Source: SR1 bacterium human oral taxon HOT-345 | GTDB lineage: Bacteria > Patescibacteriota > Gracilibacteria > Absconditabacterales > Absconditicoccaceae | Reading direction: 5' to 3' | Length of the DNA: 64,000 nt | NCBI GenBank assembly: GCA_003260355.1 | Contig: MPSQ01000001.1 | Location: forward strand, 124,001 to 188,000 | Shown: positions 27,389 to 37,796 of the stretch, one piece after another | How positions within the stretch are numbered: position 1 is the first letter of the stretch | How the letters are laid out: each line of letters opens with the position of its first letter | Position numbers and translations under genes: made by a program | Notes under the pieces: generated by a model | Seen by the model: the letters and a program-made list of their open reading frames with translations, nothing else | What the model was told of the DNA's origin: nothing | Database searches by the model: none

Positions 27389-28855
27389 TTATTGGAGCGT
27401 GCCTTCGAGTTTGAAGACTACGCCATTGGTGATTTTTACTGGGAGGAGGGATCAGATTTTTATGCCTTTGGTCTTTGCGTTTGCTTTGATGGTGATTTGT
27501 TTCATATTATCGGTATAGCCGTAAAGGTCGCCGTTGGGACCGATTTCGTTTATCATCATTGTTCTGATTTTCCCGATTTCCTGTTGGTTATTTTCGGTCG
27601 AGATTTGGTAGAGGAGTTTGTTGAGGCGGGATCGTCTCTCGTGTTTGACGGAATAAGGGATATCGTCTGGGTATTTTCTATCGGCGAAAGTGCCGGGGCG
27701 GTTGGAATAGATTCCCATATAAATCATATCAAAGCGTCCGTATTCGGTCAGTTTTAAGGTTTCTTGGAAATCTTGTTCGGTTTCTCAAGGAAAGCCGAGG
27801 ATTATATCGGTTGTGATAGAGATTGGTCTGCTAAGGGACCTAATTTTATCTATAAAAGTATAGCACTGCTCTGCGTTATAGCCGCGGAACATTTTTTTCA
27901 ACACTGGAGTAGAGCCTGACTGGAATGGAATATGGATATGAGGGCAGAGTTTTTGCTCGTTTTGGTGCAGTGCGAGCAGCTCGTCAGAATAGTAGGTCGG
28001 GTAAGGGGAAGTGTATCTGAGCCATTCTAAGCCCTCTAGTTTTAAAAGCTCTTTTACAATAGTCAAAAAATCTGGGTGTTTATTGACGATTTGTCCGAGG
28101 AGTGAGATTTCTTTGACGCCGTGAGCGAGGTGGGTTTTGGCTTCGTGGATGATTTGCTCTACCGGGAACCATTTCTCCAGTCCACGCGCATATGGCACAA
28201 TACAATAGGCACAAAACTGGTTGCAGCCGCTTGAGATAGGGATGTAGGCGGTTTGGTCGTGGGCGTTCATACTGGAATTGATGTTTGCTGGGATGATAGT
28301 GGAGTATTCATTGGTCAATTCTTGATCATAGTGGATGTTGTAGCCGAGTTTTTGGAGCATAAGAGGGAGGAATCCGGTATCATCTATACGGAAAAAGAGT
28401 TCAATATTCGGTCGCTTTTGGGAGAGGGAATGAAAAAGAGGATTAAAAGCATGATTGATCCCTACGATGTTTGCAGTATCGGGTTTTTTGAGGGTATTGA
28501 TCTCTTCGGAGGTGAGCCCTATGATTGTAGGCTCGTTGGTGAGAACCGCTCCAGAGAAATTTCAGGTTTTGAGCTGGTCTGGAAGTTTGGCAGCAGTGCT
28601 GACTTTCTGGTTTCTCATGGTATGCTGGATCATACAGCCGGTGATTCGCACTTTTTTGGTAAGCGGGATTTCCTTGAGTTTACCTGTGACTTTGTCCTCT
28701 GACTTTTGGCGGACGGAGCAAGTATCAAAAATAACGATATCTGCCTCGGCGATCGTTTCTACAGGATCAAAACCACAATTTTTGAGAACAGATTTGATTC
28801 TGGCGGTGTCGGAATAGTTCATTTGGCAACCCAAGGTAATCACGTGGAATTTCAT
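27389..28855 (-). CDS. miaB: tRNA-2-methylthio-N6-dimethylallyladenosine synthase MiaB
   Basis: 488 residues. UPF0004 domain with its three Cys: TLGCQMNYSD, DTCSVRQ, ITGCM; radical-SAM motif SGCNQFCAYCIVPYARG; HIHIPFQSGSTPVLKKMFRG; and a C-terminal TRAM-like segment ending KITNGVVFKLEGTLQ. UGA-Gly codons at KTGNFSG and LGFPGETEQD, the latter inside the conserved G-F-P-G-E-T core. Adds the 2-methylthio group at A37 of tRNAs reading U-starting codons, which includes the anticodons affected by UGA reassignment. MiaB rather than RimO/MtaB by the CQMN and SGCN-CxxCIVPYARG signatures. Confidence 0.9.
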
Positions 28856-28910
28856 TCAGTATTTTTTCTAATAAAAGCAACGTGCATCTTATGGATTTGC
28901 TCTCAAAAAT

Positions 28911-28938
28911 CAAAAAGAAGGTCATTGGGTGACCTCCT
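28911..28938 (-). terminator. Terminator of 28953 gene
   Basis: Stem GAGGTCA / TGACCTTC with 5-nt loop and T-run on the minus strand. Confidence 0.75.
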
Positions 28939-28952
28939 GTTTGTATGTTTGG

Positions 28953-29627
28953 TTATTCTTGTCTGAGATTACGTTTGGTAAAGAGGACTGTGGCTCAGCC
29001 CTTGGAGAATGCTGAGACTCAGATCAAGTGCTTTTCATCATAGAACTCTGGCTGGATTCAGATGACTTCACAATTATTAGGGTTTTGCTCTGGTCTAGTG
29101 GAAGCTGGCATACCAGGAACTCCTTTTGTGATGAGGAGACATGATGGGGTTTTCTCATCCTCAAGTCAAAAGGGTTTAATCAAGATCTGAAAAGTATAAG
29201 GAATGGGGTTTAGAATGCCTTCATAGCGTGGATTATAGGTAAGGTATTTGAGCCCTGCTTTTCCACTGAGAGCGGAAACTTCAAGTGCGAAGTTTCGATC
29301 ACTCGCATAGAGGAAGGTTGGCATTGAAACATCGATTCTTCCCTGAGGCACATGAATTTCCGTGTCGTAAGGGATGCTTTCTGTGGTGGCGAGGTTGAAA
29401 CCTTGTTCTTTTTCAAGGACTTTTTCAACGATGTTATCCTTGATACGTAGAATACTTTCGAAGCCTAGTCTATACATATGGTATTTTAAGTAATTACTTG
29501 AAGCGATGAGGATCAGACTTAAGAGTCCAATGATTGCAAGGAGTGTGGTCAAGAGTTTTGTTCGTCTCTTGAGGACGGTTTTGTTGAAGCAGGCTTGGAT
29601 GAGCTGAGTTTTTGTGGATGTTTTCAT
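28953..29627 (-). CDS. Membrane-anchored extracytoplasmic protein, unknown function
   Basis: 224 residues. Basic N-terminus, one TM segment (LLTTLLAIIGLLSLILIASS) as signal anchor, then an external domain with motifs HVPQGRIDVSMPTFLY, ALEVSALSGKAGLKYLTYNP and LITKGVPGMPAS. UGA-Gly at IKPFGLED, EVIGIQPE, HLIGVSAF and SKGGATV. Not recognised; a single membrane-anchored beta-rich domain. Own terminator follows; the antiporter gene lies 68 bp upstream on the same strand. Confidence 0.6.
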
Positions 29628-29695
29628 TGTGAAGCTTGGTAGAAGATAAAATGATTTTTCGTTTTATAATTGCCTCCCTATTGTGAAAGGTTTTG

Positions 29696-31408
29696 TTATT
29701 TTTTTATGAGCTCTTCGAGGAGAAGATCATTGCTTTTTTTTCTGAGGTTCTCGACTTGGAGTGATTTATTTTTGAGGAATTTTTCTAGATCGAGTCCAAA
29801 TTCTTCCAGCATGATAGATGTATGATCAGCTCCGATATAGTGGGGCATAATGACGTAATCTGCACCTTTTTCGTAGAGGGTGATCGCCTCGTGAATGTGA
29901 TTTGCGATACAAATGACGATGAGATCAGCCTTTTTTTCTTTTAAACAGCTTAAAATTGCGAAGTTAGCGTCCACGTTTCTGATCGTTGAGATTACCATTT
30001 TGGTGCCTGAAACATTAATGTCATTCAAAAACTCTAAATCGAGAGCATCTCCATAGAGGCAATTGATTTCGTGCGTGTTGAGGTGGTTGATAATAGCAGG
30101 ATGCTCGTCAATGATTAGAAAAGAATACTTCTTTTTTTGAAAATGCTCATAAAGACTGCTTCCGAGTTTGCCGAAGCCGAAGAGGACGATATCATTTGGG
30201 CTTCCAAGAGTTTCCTTTGATTTTCTGGAGATTGAACCCGGGATGTATTTTTGCCGTTTCCCGAGTTTTTTGAAGAGGATATGATTGTATGCTGTGGCGT
30301 ATCCAGAGATCAGAATACTTGTAATTCCGATAATCGTGATCATCACGAGAAGGTTCTGATCTTTAATCGCTCCAGAAGAGATTCCCATTGAGATCAAGAT
30401 AAAGGAAAATTCACTCATTGGGATGAGAGTAAGTCCTGTTAGGAAGTTGTTTTTTTTAACATGACCCATGAGTTTCATCAGCCACATTGTAATTCGTGGT
30501 TTGAAAAAGATGACGGCAGCCAATCCTGCTCCGATGAATGGTCGATTAAGGTTGCCATCAAAGGAAATCTGACTTCCCAAGAGCACGAAATATACCACGA
30601 TGAAAAAGTCTTTGAGCACCTTCATTCTGCTGGCGATTTCGAATCTGTAGGGAGAAGTGGAAAGCGTGATTCCTCCCATCAAGGCTCAGATTTCCATTCC
30701 GAATCCTAAAGTTTGGAAGATCGCTGAGGTGATGAAGCACCGTCCTATTGAGAAAAGGAGGAGAAATTCTTGAGATTCGGCGATTTTTCTAGTAAAATAG
30801 GGGAGGAGATATTTTGAAAAGATAAAAAGTCAGATTCCGATTCCGAGGATCTTGAGAATTAGGATTCCAGCAACGTGCAAGCTATCTCCGTCGCCCATCG
30901 CTGTAAATGCAGCAACGATCGACATGAAAAGCATGACTGAAATGTCCTGAGAAACTGAGGTTCAGATCGAAAGTCTTCCGTATGTGGTATCGATATCATC
31001 TTTATCTCCCAAGAGTTTGAGGATTACGATGGTACTACTTAGTGCGGTTGCTGTTCCGATGTAGAGGGAGGTCATAATATCAAATTTAAAAGCTAACCCA
31101 ATCCCAAATCCTAAGATACTACTTCCGATCACTTGCAATACTCAGACTGCAACGGTTTTTCCTCAAATTTTGTGGATAAGTGAGGGATTGAGTTCGGTTC
31201 AGATGATGAAGAGCAGAAATGTGATTCCTACCTGCGAAAGCTGAGTAAAGGTTTCTGATTCTGCGAAAACTCCAGGGAAAAGAAAAGAGATTACGATCCC
31301 CGCGAGAATATATCCGATAATCATTGGTTGCTTAAGGATTTTCATTGCTCCTAGCGAGAGGAGGACGATTCCTAGAATTACAGCGAATGAGAGAAAAAAC
31401 TGATCCAT
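29696..31408 (-). CDS. CPA2-family cation/proton antiporter with TrkA-N domain (KefB/Ybal-like)
   Basis: 570 residues. Twelve or so TM segments from MDQFFLSFAVILGIVLLSLG to ITSILISGYATAYNHILF, with the family motif LSSTIVILKLLGDKDD and, downstream, a cytosolic Rossmann domain beginning DIVLFGFGKLGSSLYEHF (G-x-G-x-x-G) and NINVSGTKMVISTIRNVDANF. About seven UGA-Gly codons, several inside TM helices, split it under the standard code. Exports K+ or Na+ in exchange for protons; the nucleotide-binding domain probably gates it. Ends at TAA. Confidence 0.88.
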
Positions 31409-31548
31409 ACCTTTATTTTGTTACTATTGCTGAGATAAAAGATGGTATAAGTATAATTGAAAGAGATTTTTTTCGCAAGAGTCTGCTTTTCTTTTGCTCT
31501 TTTTCGCTTGACATTTTTTTGTAGGAGGCATTTTGGGAGAAGAAAGGA

Positions 31549-31576
31549 TTGCTATTTTTCTTGGTATCTATATAGT
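31549..31576 (+). promoter_or_regulatory. Promoter of FKBP gene
   Basis: -35 TTGCTA (31549-31554), 16-bp spacer, -10 TATAGT (31571-31576), 34 bp before ATG 31611. Conflicts with the alternative upstream TTG start at 31533. Confidence 0.45.
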
Positions 31577-31610
31577 GATGCTGTTTTTTTACTTTTATAT
31601 ATCGTATTGT

Positions 31611-32333
31611 ATGACTAAGAAATTAGAAAAGAAAGCCTTTCCCCTTTGGGCTAAGGTAGTGATTGGGGTCTGTGGGCTAGGAATCGTTTCAGTAGGAGGG
31701 CTATTTGCTCTCAATTATATGAAGGAGGGAAGGAGTTCAACTCCTGAGACGTCAATTACTGGGCAACAAGAACAACAACCTTCAGATTTATCTTCTAATG
31801 AACCTCTAAACATGAATGCAGAAGCGGCGATTAAAGACTATTTAACACAAGCAAATCAGGATATTAAAGCTGATCAGGTGGTGGCAAGCGGTGCTACTAT
31901 CACGGTGGACTATATTGGTAGGCTCAATGATAAGGAAGTTTTTGATACGAGCGTAAAAAGTATAGCTGAAGCTGCTGGAACGTATTCTCCTCAGAGAAAT
32001 TATGATGAAGGACTAAGTTTTACGGTAGGAGCTGGTCAAATGATCAAGGGATTTGATGAAGCTGTCGTAGGTATGAAGGTTGGAGAGACAAAAACTGTGC
32101 ATATCCCTGCTGAGAAAGCATATGGAAAGAGAGATGAGAACTTGATTCTTCGTGTGCCTTTGGAGCAGGCGGGAGATACTTCAGGAGCTCAAGTAGGAAT
32201 GAAAGTGCTTGTTTGAGGACAATATCCTGCGACGATTGCTGAAATTACGGATAAGGAAATTGTTTTTGATATGAATCATGAATTGGCAGGTAAGGATCTG
32301 ATTTTTGATATTACGATTAAGGCTCTTAACTAA
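31611..32333 (+). CDS. Membrane-anchored FKBP/SlyD-type peptidyl-prolyl isomerase
   Basis: 240 residues from ATG 31611. Basic start ([15 protein letters not shown]), one TM anchor ([19 protein letters not shown]), a Ser/Gln/Pro linker, then the FKBP domain: [58 protein letters not shown], an insert-in-flap, and [18 protein letters not shown], a hallmark of SlyD-type enzymes. One UGA-Gly (KVLVGGQYPA). Likely folds proteins outside the membrane. An in-frame TTG at 31533 has a rare AGGAGG in front of it and would add 26 residues; I prefer the ATG because most genes here lack such a site and a promoter fits it. Confidence 0.85.
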
Positions 32334-32365
32334 GAGATGATTTTATCTTTCTTGAGTATTAGTAG

Positions 32366-32842
32366 ATGGCCACTTTGAAAGTCTATAATGGAGAGCTTTT
32401 TGAAAGAGGAAAGCGATGGTATGTCGGTTTTGCTGGCGTTATTTTGACGATTCTTGGGCTTTCTCTTTTTTACAAGACAGGACAAGGAGTGCAGAACATC
32501 GTAGGAAGCGTAATTATGCTGATGATTGTCGGAGGCTACCTTTTCTTTCAGTCGAAAACGTGGTCAACGATTCAGCTTACGCTTAGTTCAGAAGGAGTTT
32601 TTGCAGGAGAGAGGTTGATCCCTTTTGCTGTGCTTAAATGATTTGTTGTAGAGATGGAGAAAAAGACTGGGAAACTCAGAAATATCGTCTTCGTCTTTGA
32701 TAAATCGGTTGAAATCTTTACACTGAATGATACTCCTGAGCATCAAAAACTTTTTTTTGCAGAGCTAGCAAAAGTAGTGCCTTTCTTGGAATCTTATGAG
32801 CAGGGGTTCGTGGAGAAATTAATTAGAAAGATAAAGCTTTAA
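32366..32842 (+). CDS. Two-TM membrane protein with PH-like domain (tentative)
   Basis: 158 residues: short N-terminus, two TM helices (WYVGFAGVILTILGLSLFY; NIVGSVIMLMIVGGYLFF), then a beta-rich segment (TIQLTLSSEGVFAGERLIPF ... GFVVEMEKKTGKLRNIVFVF) ending in a helix. UGA-Gly at VLKGFVVE. The layout resembles bacterial PH/YcxB-like membrane proteins; not certain. Follows the FKBP gene by 32 bp and precedes a terminator, so probably same operon. Confidence 0.6.
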
Positions 32843-33166
32843 TTCTGAATATTTTATAGTTGTTTGGTAGGAAGGATCTCTGAAGAGGAGATTCTTTTTT
32901 TGTGCGCTTGGAAATTTAGCAAGCTATTCTTCTGCATTAGAAAACTCTTTGCTTACAATGTTTGTAGAAGCTGTTTGTCGAAAGTTTTTTTACCCTAAAT
33001 GGGAGTTTTTTTGGTTTTTTTGTGTTGGAAATAGTGAAAAACTGCTACTTTTCTCATTTCCTAGGGCTACAATCGTTCCTTGTAGGCGTGTAAAGGCGAA
33101 TTTGAGGGGGCAGAGGCATGAAGGTTACTCTTGTGAGGAGGAATCCTCAACATATATGTCTTCATC
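32843..33166. other. Intergenic region
   Basis: Holds a terminator (32873-32903) and a frame 32949-33170 of poor coding character (Phe/Trp-rich, contains a T-run). I see no gene or RNA. Confidence 0.4.
32873..32903 (+). terminator. Terminator after 32842 gene
   Basis: Imperfect stem GGATCTCT / AGGAGATTC with T7. Confidence 0.6.
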
Positions 33167-33194
33167 TTGACTAAAGAATAAGCATCATTATATT
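33167..33194 (+). promoter_or_regulatory. Promoter of secreted protein gene
   Basis: -35 TTGACT (33167-33172), 16-bp spacer, -10 TATATT (33189-33194), 33 bp before the ATG. Confidence 0.65.
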
Positions 33195-33226
33195 TGCTTT
33201 AGTTTTTTATATGTTTTGTAAGAGCT

Positions 33227-34153
33227 ATGAAGATACTTATGCTTATTTTGCTTATGGTGCAGCTCGCTTTCTCCCAGAAGATTTTGCTTTCTCATCCTCA
33301 TACTCCAGATGATCAAATAGGGAGAGCGCCCCAGACATACGAATCCACGGCTCAGTCAATTCCGCATGATCAAGGAAATGTCAAAAAAGACGCCTCAGAG
33401 AAGCAGCGTCAGGAACAGATTAATGTTCACAAAGAGTCACCTCTACAACCCCTTCCTTCTTGATACCCTAAGAGAGAGGCTAAGGACTTACCTGCCTGTC
33501 AACATCTGGATATGACGAAGAATTTCTCCAAAGTTAGGAACCTAGAAGACTTTATGGAGAACTGTAGCTTCGAGGAAGGATATAGCGTGTATGATAATGC
33601 TGGTCGTGGCGGGACACAAGACCAGCTCAGTATCCTCAAGGATGCGATAACCGACGCTCGAGGATCAGAATCTGATGAACGCAGGTTTTGTAAGTCCGAT
33701 CTGACAGATATAAATCTTTTGCCAGATAAAGCCTATCAGGATTTTATTGCCTTTCTAGAGAAACATCGCCTTAGACAGAAGTCTTTGTTGGCGATCGTAT
33801 TTCCTGCTCCGCTCGATGAGTTTTATTCCTTCTGATGTAAAGATACTAAACTTTGTGATCTTCTGCTAAAGAAACAACGGTGAGAAAATAGATCCCATTA
33901 CTATGTGCTAGGAACAATTGATTATAGATATACCTGAAATCCTGTCCTTGATATTGATGATAAGTTATATTGGGTATGAACATATACGTCATTAAAGAAG
34001 ACTTGACTTGCAAAAGAGTCAGAGTGGAGGGTAAGCTCACTCTCTGGAGATACTCTCTTCGTAAGTAGATTTATGGACAATCAGATCGTCAATGATCCTA
34101 AGCTCTTAGCACAAGAAGAAAAAGGGTATTGACTGACGAAATTTAAGATAAAA
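33227..34153 (+). CDS. Secreted protein of unknown function
   Basis: 308 residues. Cleavable signal peptide (MKILMLILLMVQLAFS-QK), then a His/Pro/Gln/Lys-rich linker and a more ordered part with several cysteines (PACQHL, NCSFEE, FCKSD, GCKDTKLCDLL). UGA-Gly at LPSGYPKR, YSFGCKD, QRGENRS, YTGNPV, VGTYTS, KTGLAK and YGLTK. Ends at TAA 34151-34153. No family recognised. Its position beside the CHAP lipoprotein suggests a surface-protein island. Confidence 0.6.
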
Positions 34154-34180
34154 CGTTGTGAAATCAACTTATGAAAAATC

Positions 34181-34219
34181 CCTCCTTCCTAGATACAGGA
34201 AAGAGGGATAATTTTTTAA
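34181..34219. terminator. Terminator between convergent genes
   Basis: TCCCTCCTTCCT / AGGAAAGAGGGA stem, 6-nt loop, T6 on the plus strand; can serve both flanking genes. Confidence 0.75.
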
Positions 34220-34228
34220 AGGGTTATA

Positions 34229-35098
34229 TTACTTTTGTTTTTGCACATGGATGAAGAAGACATCAGAGGCAGAACTCGTTGAAATCTTGCGATTACCAAA
34301 GGTTTTGTTCTGAGGTTTCCCTCCATTATAATCCGTGTAGTAGATGGTAGAGTTTGTAACGCTATGAACGAAACCAACGTGTCCAGGAGGTTCTATATGA
34401 TGAGTCCCTGGAGAGAACCAGATAATATCTCCTGGTATAGCACGACCTTGTTCGATGTCATAGCCAGCACCATCTAAGGCATCTTTCCAGTCTTCAGCAT
34501 TTCCTAAGCCACTCGGGAAAGCGTTCCAAGTTCCCCACATTTGGTTAACCTTCCACGCTACCCAAGCTGTGCAATACCTATCGGAGTATCCACTGTTATT
34601 GCTACTATTATAGTCGTCAATAGCAGGTCCAGCATTAGAGTTTACCGAGATGGATTGAGCAATTCCCAAAGGATATTTAGGATCATCTCCATCAATTGAG
34701 AATGCGATCTCACAGCGATAAGTCCCAACTTCTCGGAAACGATCTTTCATAAACTGGAATGTTACTCCAGAGCTGGATACGTCTATTTTATGCATCTCTT
34801 CATACCCTGTAAAACCTAGAGGAGAGTTGAATTTTACAAAGACTCTCACCCTCGGATTTGCAAAATGCGGAAACGAGGAATAAAATGTAAACGTAAACCC
34901 AGTATCATACACATAACCTGAATACGGATAAACCTCGAACGTCCCCAGAGAGCTGGAACTTGCGTTCCTCAGGGTAGAAACGAGATTGCCTTCCCCAAGA
35001 GGACGATTGTCCTCATTAGGGGTATTCTGTTCACACGAGGTAAATATCCCTGCGGATACTACCATCATAAGCATCAATATGAAATCTTTTGTTTTCAT
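34229..35098 (-). CDS. CHAP-domain lipoprotein (peptidoglycan amidase/endopeptidase)
   Basis: 289 residues, no UGA. Lipoprotein signal peptide with lipobox (MKTKDFILMLMMVVSAGIFTSC-EQ). N-terminal beta domain (residues ~45-150) then a CHAP cysteine-protease fold: YCTAWVAWKVNQMWGTW (catalytic Cys), AIPGDIIWFSPGTHHIEPPGHVGFVH (catalytic His) and YTDYNGG. Cleaves peptide cross-links in cell walls. Lipobox style (SCEQN followed by an acidic Asn-rich linker) and the beta domain resemble Bacteroidota lipoproteins and the M23 gene at 42862. Absence of UGA in 290 codons with many Gly is compatible with acquisition from a standard-code donor. Ends at TAA. Confidence 0.85.
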   Translation of the reverse strand: MKTKDFILMLMMVVSAGIFTSCEQNTPNEDNRPLGEGNLVSTLRNASSSSLGTFEVYPYSGYVYDTGFTFTFYSSFPHFANPRVRVFVKFNSPLGFTGYEEMHKIDVSSSGVTFQFMKDRFREVGTYRCEIAFSIDGDDPKYPLGIAQSISVNSNAGPAIDDYNSSNNSGYSDRYCTAWVAWKVNQMWGTWNAFPSGLGNAEDWKDALDGAGYDIEQGRAIPGDIIWFSPGTHHIEPPGHVGFVHSVTNSTIYYTDYNGGKPQNKTFGNRKISTSSASDVFFIHVQKQK

Positions 35099-35484
35099 AA
35101 TTAATTTTGCTTTGTGGAATATTGAAGTGGGAATATTCCTGTTTTGTGACTCGTGAGGTAGTCCACTCCATCTACCTTTGAGGAATCATGAGTAACAAAG
35201 TCTCCCTCTGACCTCGGATTTCGACTCTTTAGCAAGAGTTTTACTTTCAATTTTTTTAATTTACAACATAGTATTTATATTTTTTTGTTATCGTGAGTAT
35301 ATTCACGAGTTTTAAAAGGTGATTGCAAGTATAATTTTTAGTAAAAGTAGTCTGCAAGAGGTATTTCCCCGTTGTAAAATCCTTCAAAACGTCTGCAAAT
35401 ACAAATTTCCCGTGGGGGGATTTTGCTAAACTAAGCGATTTTCTTGTAGTTCGAGGGGAAAATCGGGGAGTGATTCAGATTTTT
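35099..35484. other. Intergenic region upstream of CHAP gene
   Basis: 386 bp, AT-rich. Contains GTGACTCGTGAGGTAGT/ACTCC-type partial dyads near 35145-35175 and a small hairpin GACTCT / AGAGTT near 35223. No ORF or recognised RNA; it could hold the CHAP promoter and leader. Confidence 0.35.
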
Positions 35485-35838
35485 TTAGAGTTTTTCAAAA
35501 GCTTTGTCTATTTTCTGGTTTACGGAATCCTTGACAGAAGTTTTTGCGTCTTCTTTGAGCTGATTGTATTGTTTATTCAGCTCATCTTTAGCCTGGTTTG
35601 CTAAGTCCTCTGCTTGACCCTTAAGCTGTTTTACTCCCTCTTGGGTGGCGGTGATGGCTCCTTGGACTTGCTCGTTTTCTTTGATGAAATCTGCAGTTTT
35701 CTCTGAGACATAGTTCATTCCAGAGGCGGCTATTTGCTGAGTTTTTTGGTATTCAGGGGTGTCGGTAATCGTTTTTCGTGAATTACATCCTGTTAATACT
35801 AAGCTTCCTATGATGAGGATCAGCATTCTTTTTTTCAT
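35485..35838 (-). CDS. Small lipoprotein with amphipathic helical body
   Basis: 117 residues, no UGA. Lipobox MKKRMLILIIGSLVLTGC-NS; the mature part is a long Gln/Lys/Ala/Glu helix (GVKQLKGQAEDLANQAKDEL ... KIDKAF) like small envelope helical lipoproteins or apolipoprotein-like repeats. Could be a structural envelope lipoprotein; function not assignable. Downstream of phoH's terminator on the same strand. Confidence 0.7.
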   Translation of the reverse strand: MKKRMLILIIGSLVLTGCNSRKTITDTPEYQKTQQIAASGMNYVSEKTADFIKENEQVQGAITATQEGVKQLKGQAEDLANQAKDELNKQYNQLKEDAKTSVKDSVNQKIDKAFEKL

Positions 35839-35979
35839 AATGATTAGATTAAGAAAAAATAAAAAAGTCTGACTTGGTTATGAGGTTTTGGACCTAAAAA
35901 TCAAGGGGGAATTTTGGGAGTGAGCGTCTTTGATGCAGAGGAGGCGGTTCCTTTCTTTGAGTACCAGATTTTTCTTTTT

Positions 35980-36014
35980 GAAAAACTCGCCTAGTAATCT
36001 CACTAAGCGAGTTT
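35980..36014 (-). terminator. phoH terminator
   Basis: AACTCGC(T)TAGT / ACTA(G)GCGAGTT stem with T-run on the minus strand, 25 bp after the stop. Confidence 0.8.
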
Positions 36015-36039
36015 GAATGATTCTAAACATGTATTGTGG

Positions 36040-37485
36040 TTACAAGAGCTGTCCCGCCAAGGCGGCGAGAGGGCTCCGCTCTCCATTATTGAGATGGATA
36101 TGCGCAAATTCAGGTTGCCCTCGGAATCGATCGATCAAATAGGAAAGCCCATTCGATCGTTCGTTTTGATATGGCGAATCTACCTGACTAATATCTCCAA
36201 CTAACACGATTTTTGTCCCCTTTGCAGCTCGGGTTATGATCGTTTTAATCTCGTGAGGCGTCAGATTCTGTGCTTCATCGATGATGATGAAACGGTTTGC
36301 TAGAGATCGACCACGGACGAAGTTTAAGACGAGGGTGCTGATCTTCTGCTCCTTTGCCCAATCTTCGACGGACTGGCTCGTTCCCTTCTTTTTCCCTTTT
36401 TTCTTTTCGTTTGCCTCTTTTATTATTGCGAGGTTATCGAAGATAGGTTTCATGTAGGGATCGATTTTCCCGTCTAGCTTGCCTGGCAAGTATCCTAGTG
36501 TCTTATTGCTCATCTCTATAGCGGGACGAGCAACTAGGATCTCCTCGTATGGATCTTTTTGATGAAGTGCTGCTGCAAGACTGATGATGGTTTTTCCTGT
36601 TCCAGCGTTGCCGGTTATTGCCACGAGCGGGATGTTATCATCAAGCAGAGCATCAAAGCAGAATCGCTGTTCATTATTTTTAGCTTCGATGCCGTATACG
36701 GATTCTTTTCCGTTGTAGTATCCTACTGGCATTAGGTATTTTCCACATTTCCTGACCAAGTATTCTTTTCTATTTTCTCCTTTCCCTGATAGGATGATGA
36801 ATAGAGAATTTTCTGGATACTTGCTCAGACTTTTGGGGACGCGATATCCATTCGTATTCCCCATATCTTCAGTTAGCTCCCCCCAGCCTTCGCTTCTGGG
36901 GCGGTAGGAGATCACTGATGCTTGGATACTTTCTAAATCTTTCACGCTATCGTGGCGATAAGATTCAGATTTCACTCCTAATGCTCGTGCTTTGATCTGG
37001 AGATTGATGTCGTTTGTTACCAAAACGACGTTTTCTCCTTTCCTTTTTTTGTCCAGTGCAATTGCCAGTATCCGATGGTCTGGAGTATCTTTGTAGAATG
37101 ATTTTTCCATCTCTCGAGGATAGTCGACCCCCAATGCAACTGTTAGTTTCCCTCGATTTTCTCCCAAGGAAATCCCTCCGTTAAAGAGCCCATCTCCAAA
37201 TCCGTTGAATATTCTATGAAATATTCTAGTATTGACATTGTTGGGTTCATTTCCTTTTTTGAATTTATCGAGCTCTTCGAGCACCATTATAGGGATACAA
37301 ATATTGTGTTTCCCAAAATGTTTCAGGCAATACGGATCATTCAGGACGACGTTCGTATCCAGAATGTAGGTTTTCTTTTCCTTCTCGCTCTCGGTTTCGC
37401 TTGGAAAAGATGAAATCTCGCCTTTTGTTTTTCCTTTTTTTTTGTTCTTTTTGTTACGAGGGGAATCCTCTTTTCTTTTTGCCAT
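36040..37485 (-). CDS. PIN domain - PhoH family ATPase (YlaK-like)
   Basis: 481 residues, no UGA. After a Lys-rich tail comes a PIN nuclease domain (TYILDTNVVLNDPYCLKHFG; ELDKFKKG; TNDINLQIKARALG, with the acidic metal ligands) and a PhoH ATPase domain: Walker A ITGNAGTGKTIISLAAAL, VARPAIEMSNKTLGYLPG, Walker B FIIIDEAQNLTPHEIKTIIT and VLVGDISQVDSPY. PIN-PhoH proteins are ATP-driven RNases/RNA helicases. ATG 37485 (MAKRKEDSPR) is preferred; the frame is open to 37590. The 311 bp upstream hold no other gene. Confidence 0.88.
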   Translation of the reverse strand: MAKRKEDSPRNKKNKKKGKTKGEISSFPSETESEKEKKTYILDTNVVLNDPYCLKHFGKHNICIPIMVLEELDKFKKGNEPNNVNTRIFHRIFNGFGDGLFNGGISLGENRGKLTVALGVDYPREMEKSFYKDTPDHRILAIALDKKRKGENVVLVTNDINLQIKARALGVKSESYRHDSVKDLESIQASVISYRPRSEGWGELTEDMGNTNGYRVPKSLSKYPENSLFIILSGKGENRKEYLVRKCGKYLMPVGYYNGKESVYGIEAKNNEQRFCFDALLDDNIPLVAITGNAGTGKTIISLAAALHQKDPYEEILVARPAIEMSNKTLGYLPGKLDGKIDPYMKPIFDNLAIIKEANEKKKGKKKGTSQSVEDWAKEQKISTLVLNFVRGRSLANRFIIIDEAQNLTPHEIKTIITRAAKGTKIVLVGDISQVDSPYQNERSNGLSYLIDRFRGQPEFAHIHLNNGERSPLAALAGQLL

Positions 37486-37796
37486 TTTATTTATTTTTTG
37501 GATGTATTTATTAATTAGTTTTTTTATAGTTATTTTTAGATCAAAAACAATGTTTTTTGTTTTGTCAATTTTTTTGTCTCTTGAAAGCAATTATGTCTAG
37601 ATTCTCTGCTGGCTGTTTTATCTAGGGGAAAGTCTTTTTAGGAGCGAAAGAAGGAATGAAATCAGATTTTTTTCTGTTGAATAATGTTTGGATTCAAGGC
37701 AAAAGAAGAGTTTTTTTTCTTGCTGTTGAAAAACCTTTCAAAATCCCTACAGTTGTCTCCTGTTGAAAGATTTATCTTTTATTTCGATTCTCCAAT

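Noticed and set aside
32949..33170. 73-residue plus-strand protein
   Set aside because: Phe/Trp-rich low-quality frame overlapping a promoter and T-runs, without recognisable features.
35099..35484. tmRNA, SRP RNA or another structured RNA
   Set aside because: Partial dyads only; none of the conserved SRP, tmRNA or 6S sequence landmarks could be found.
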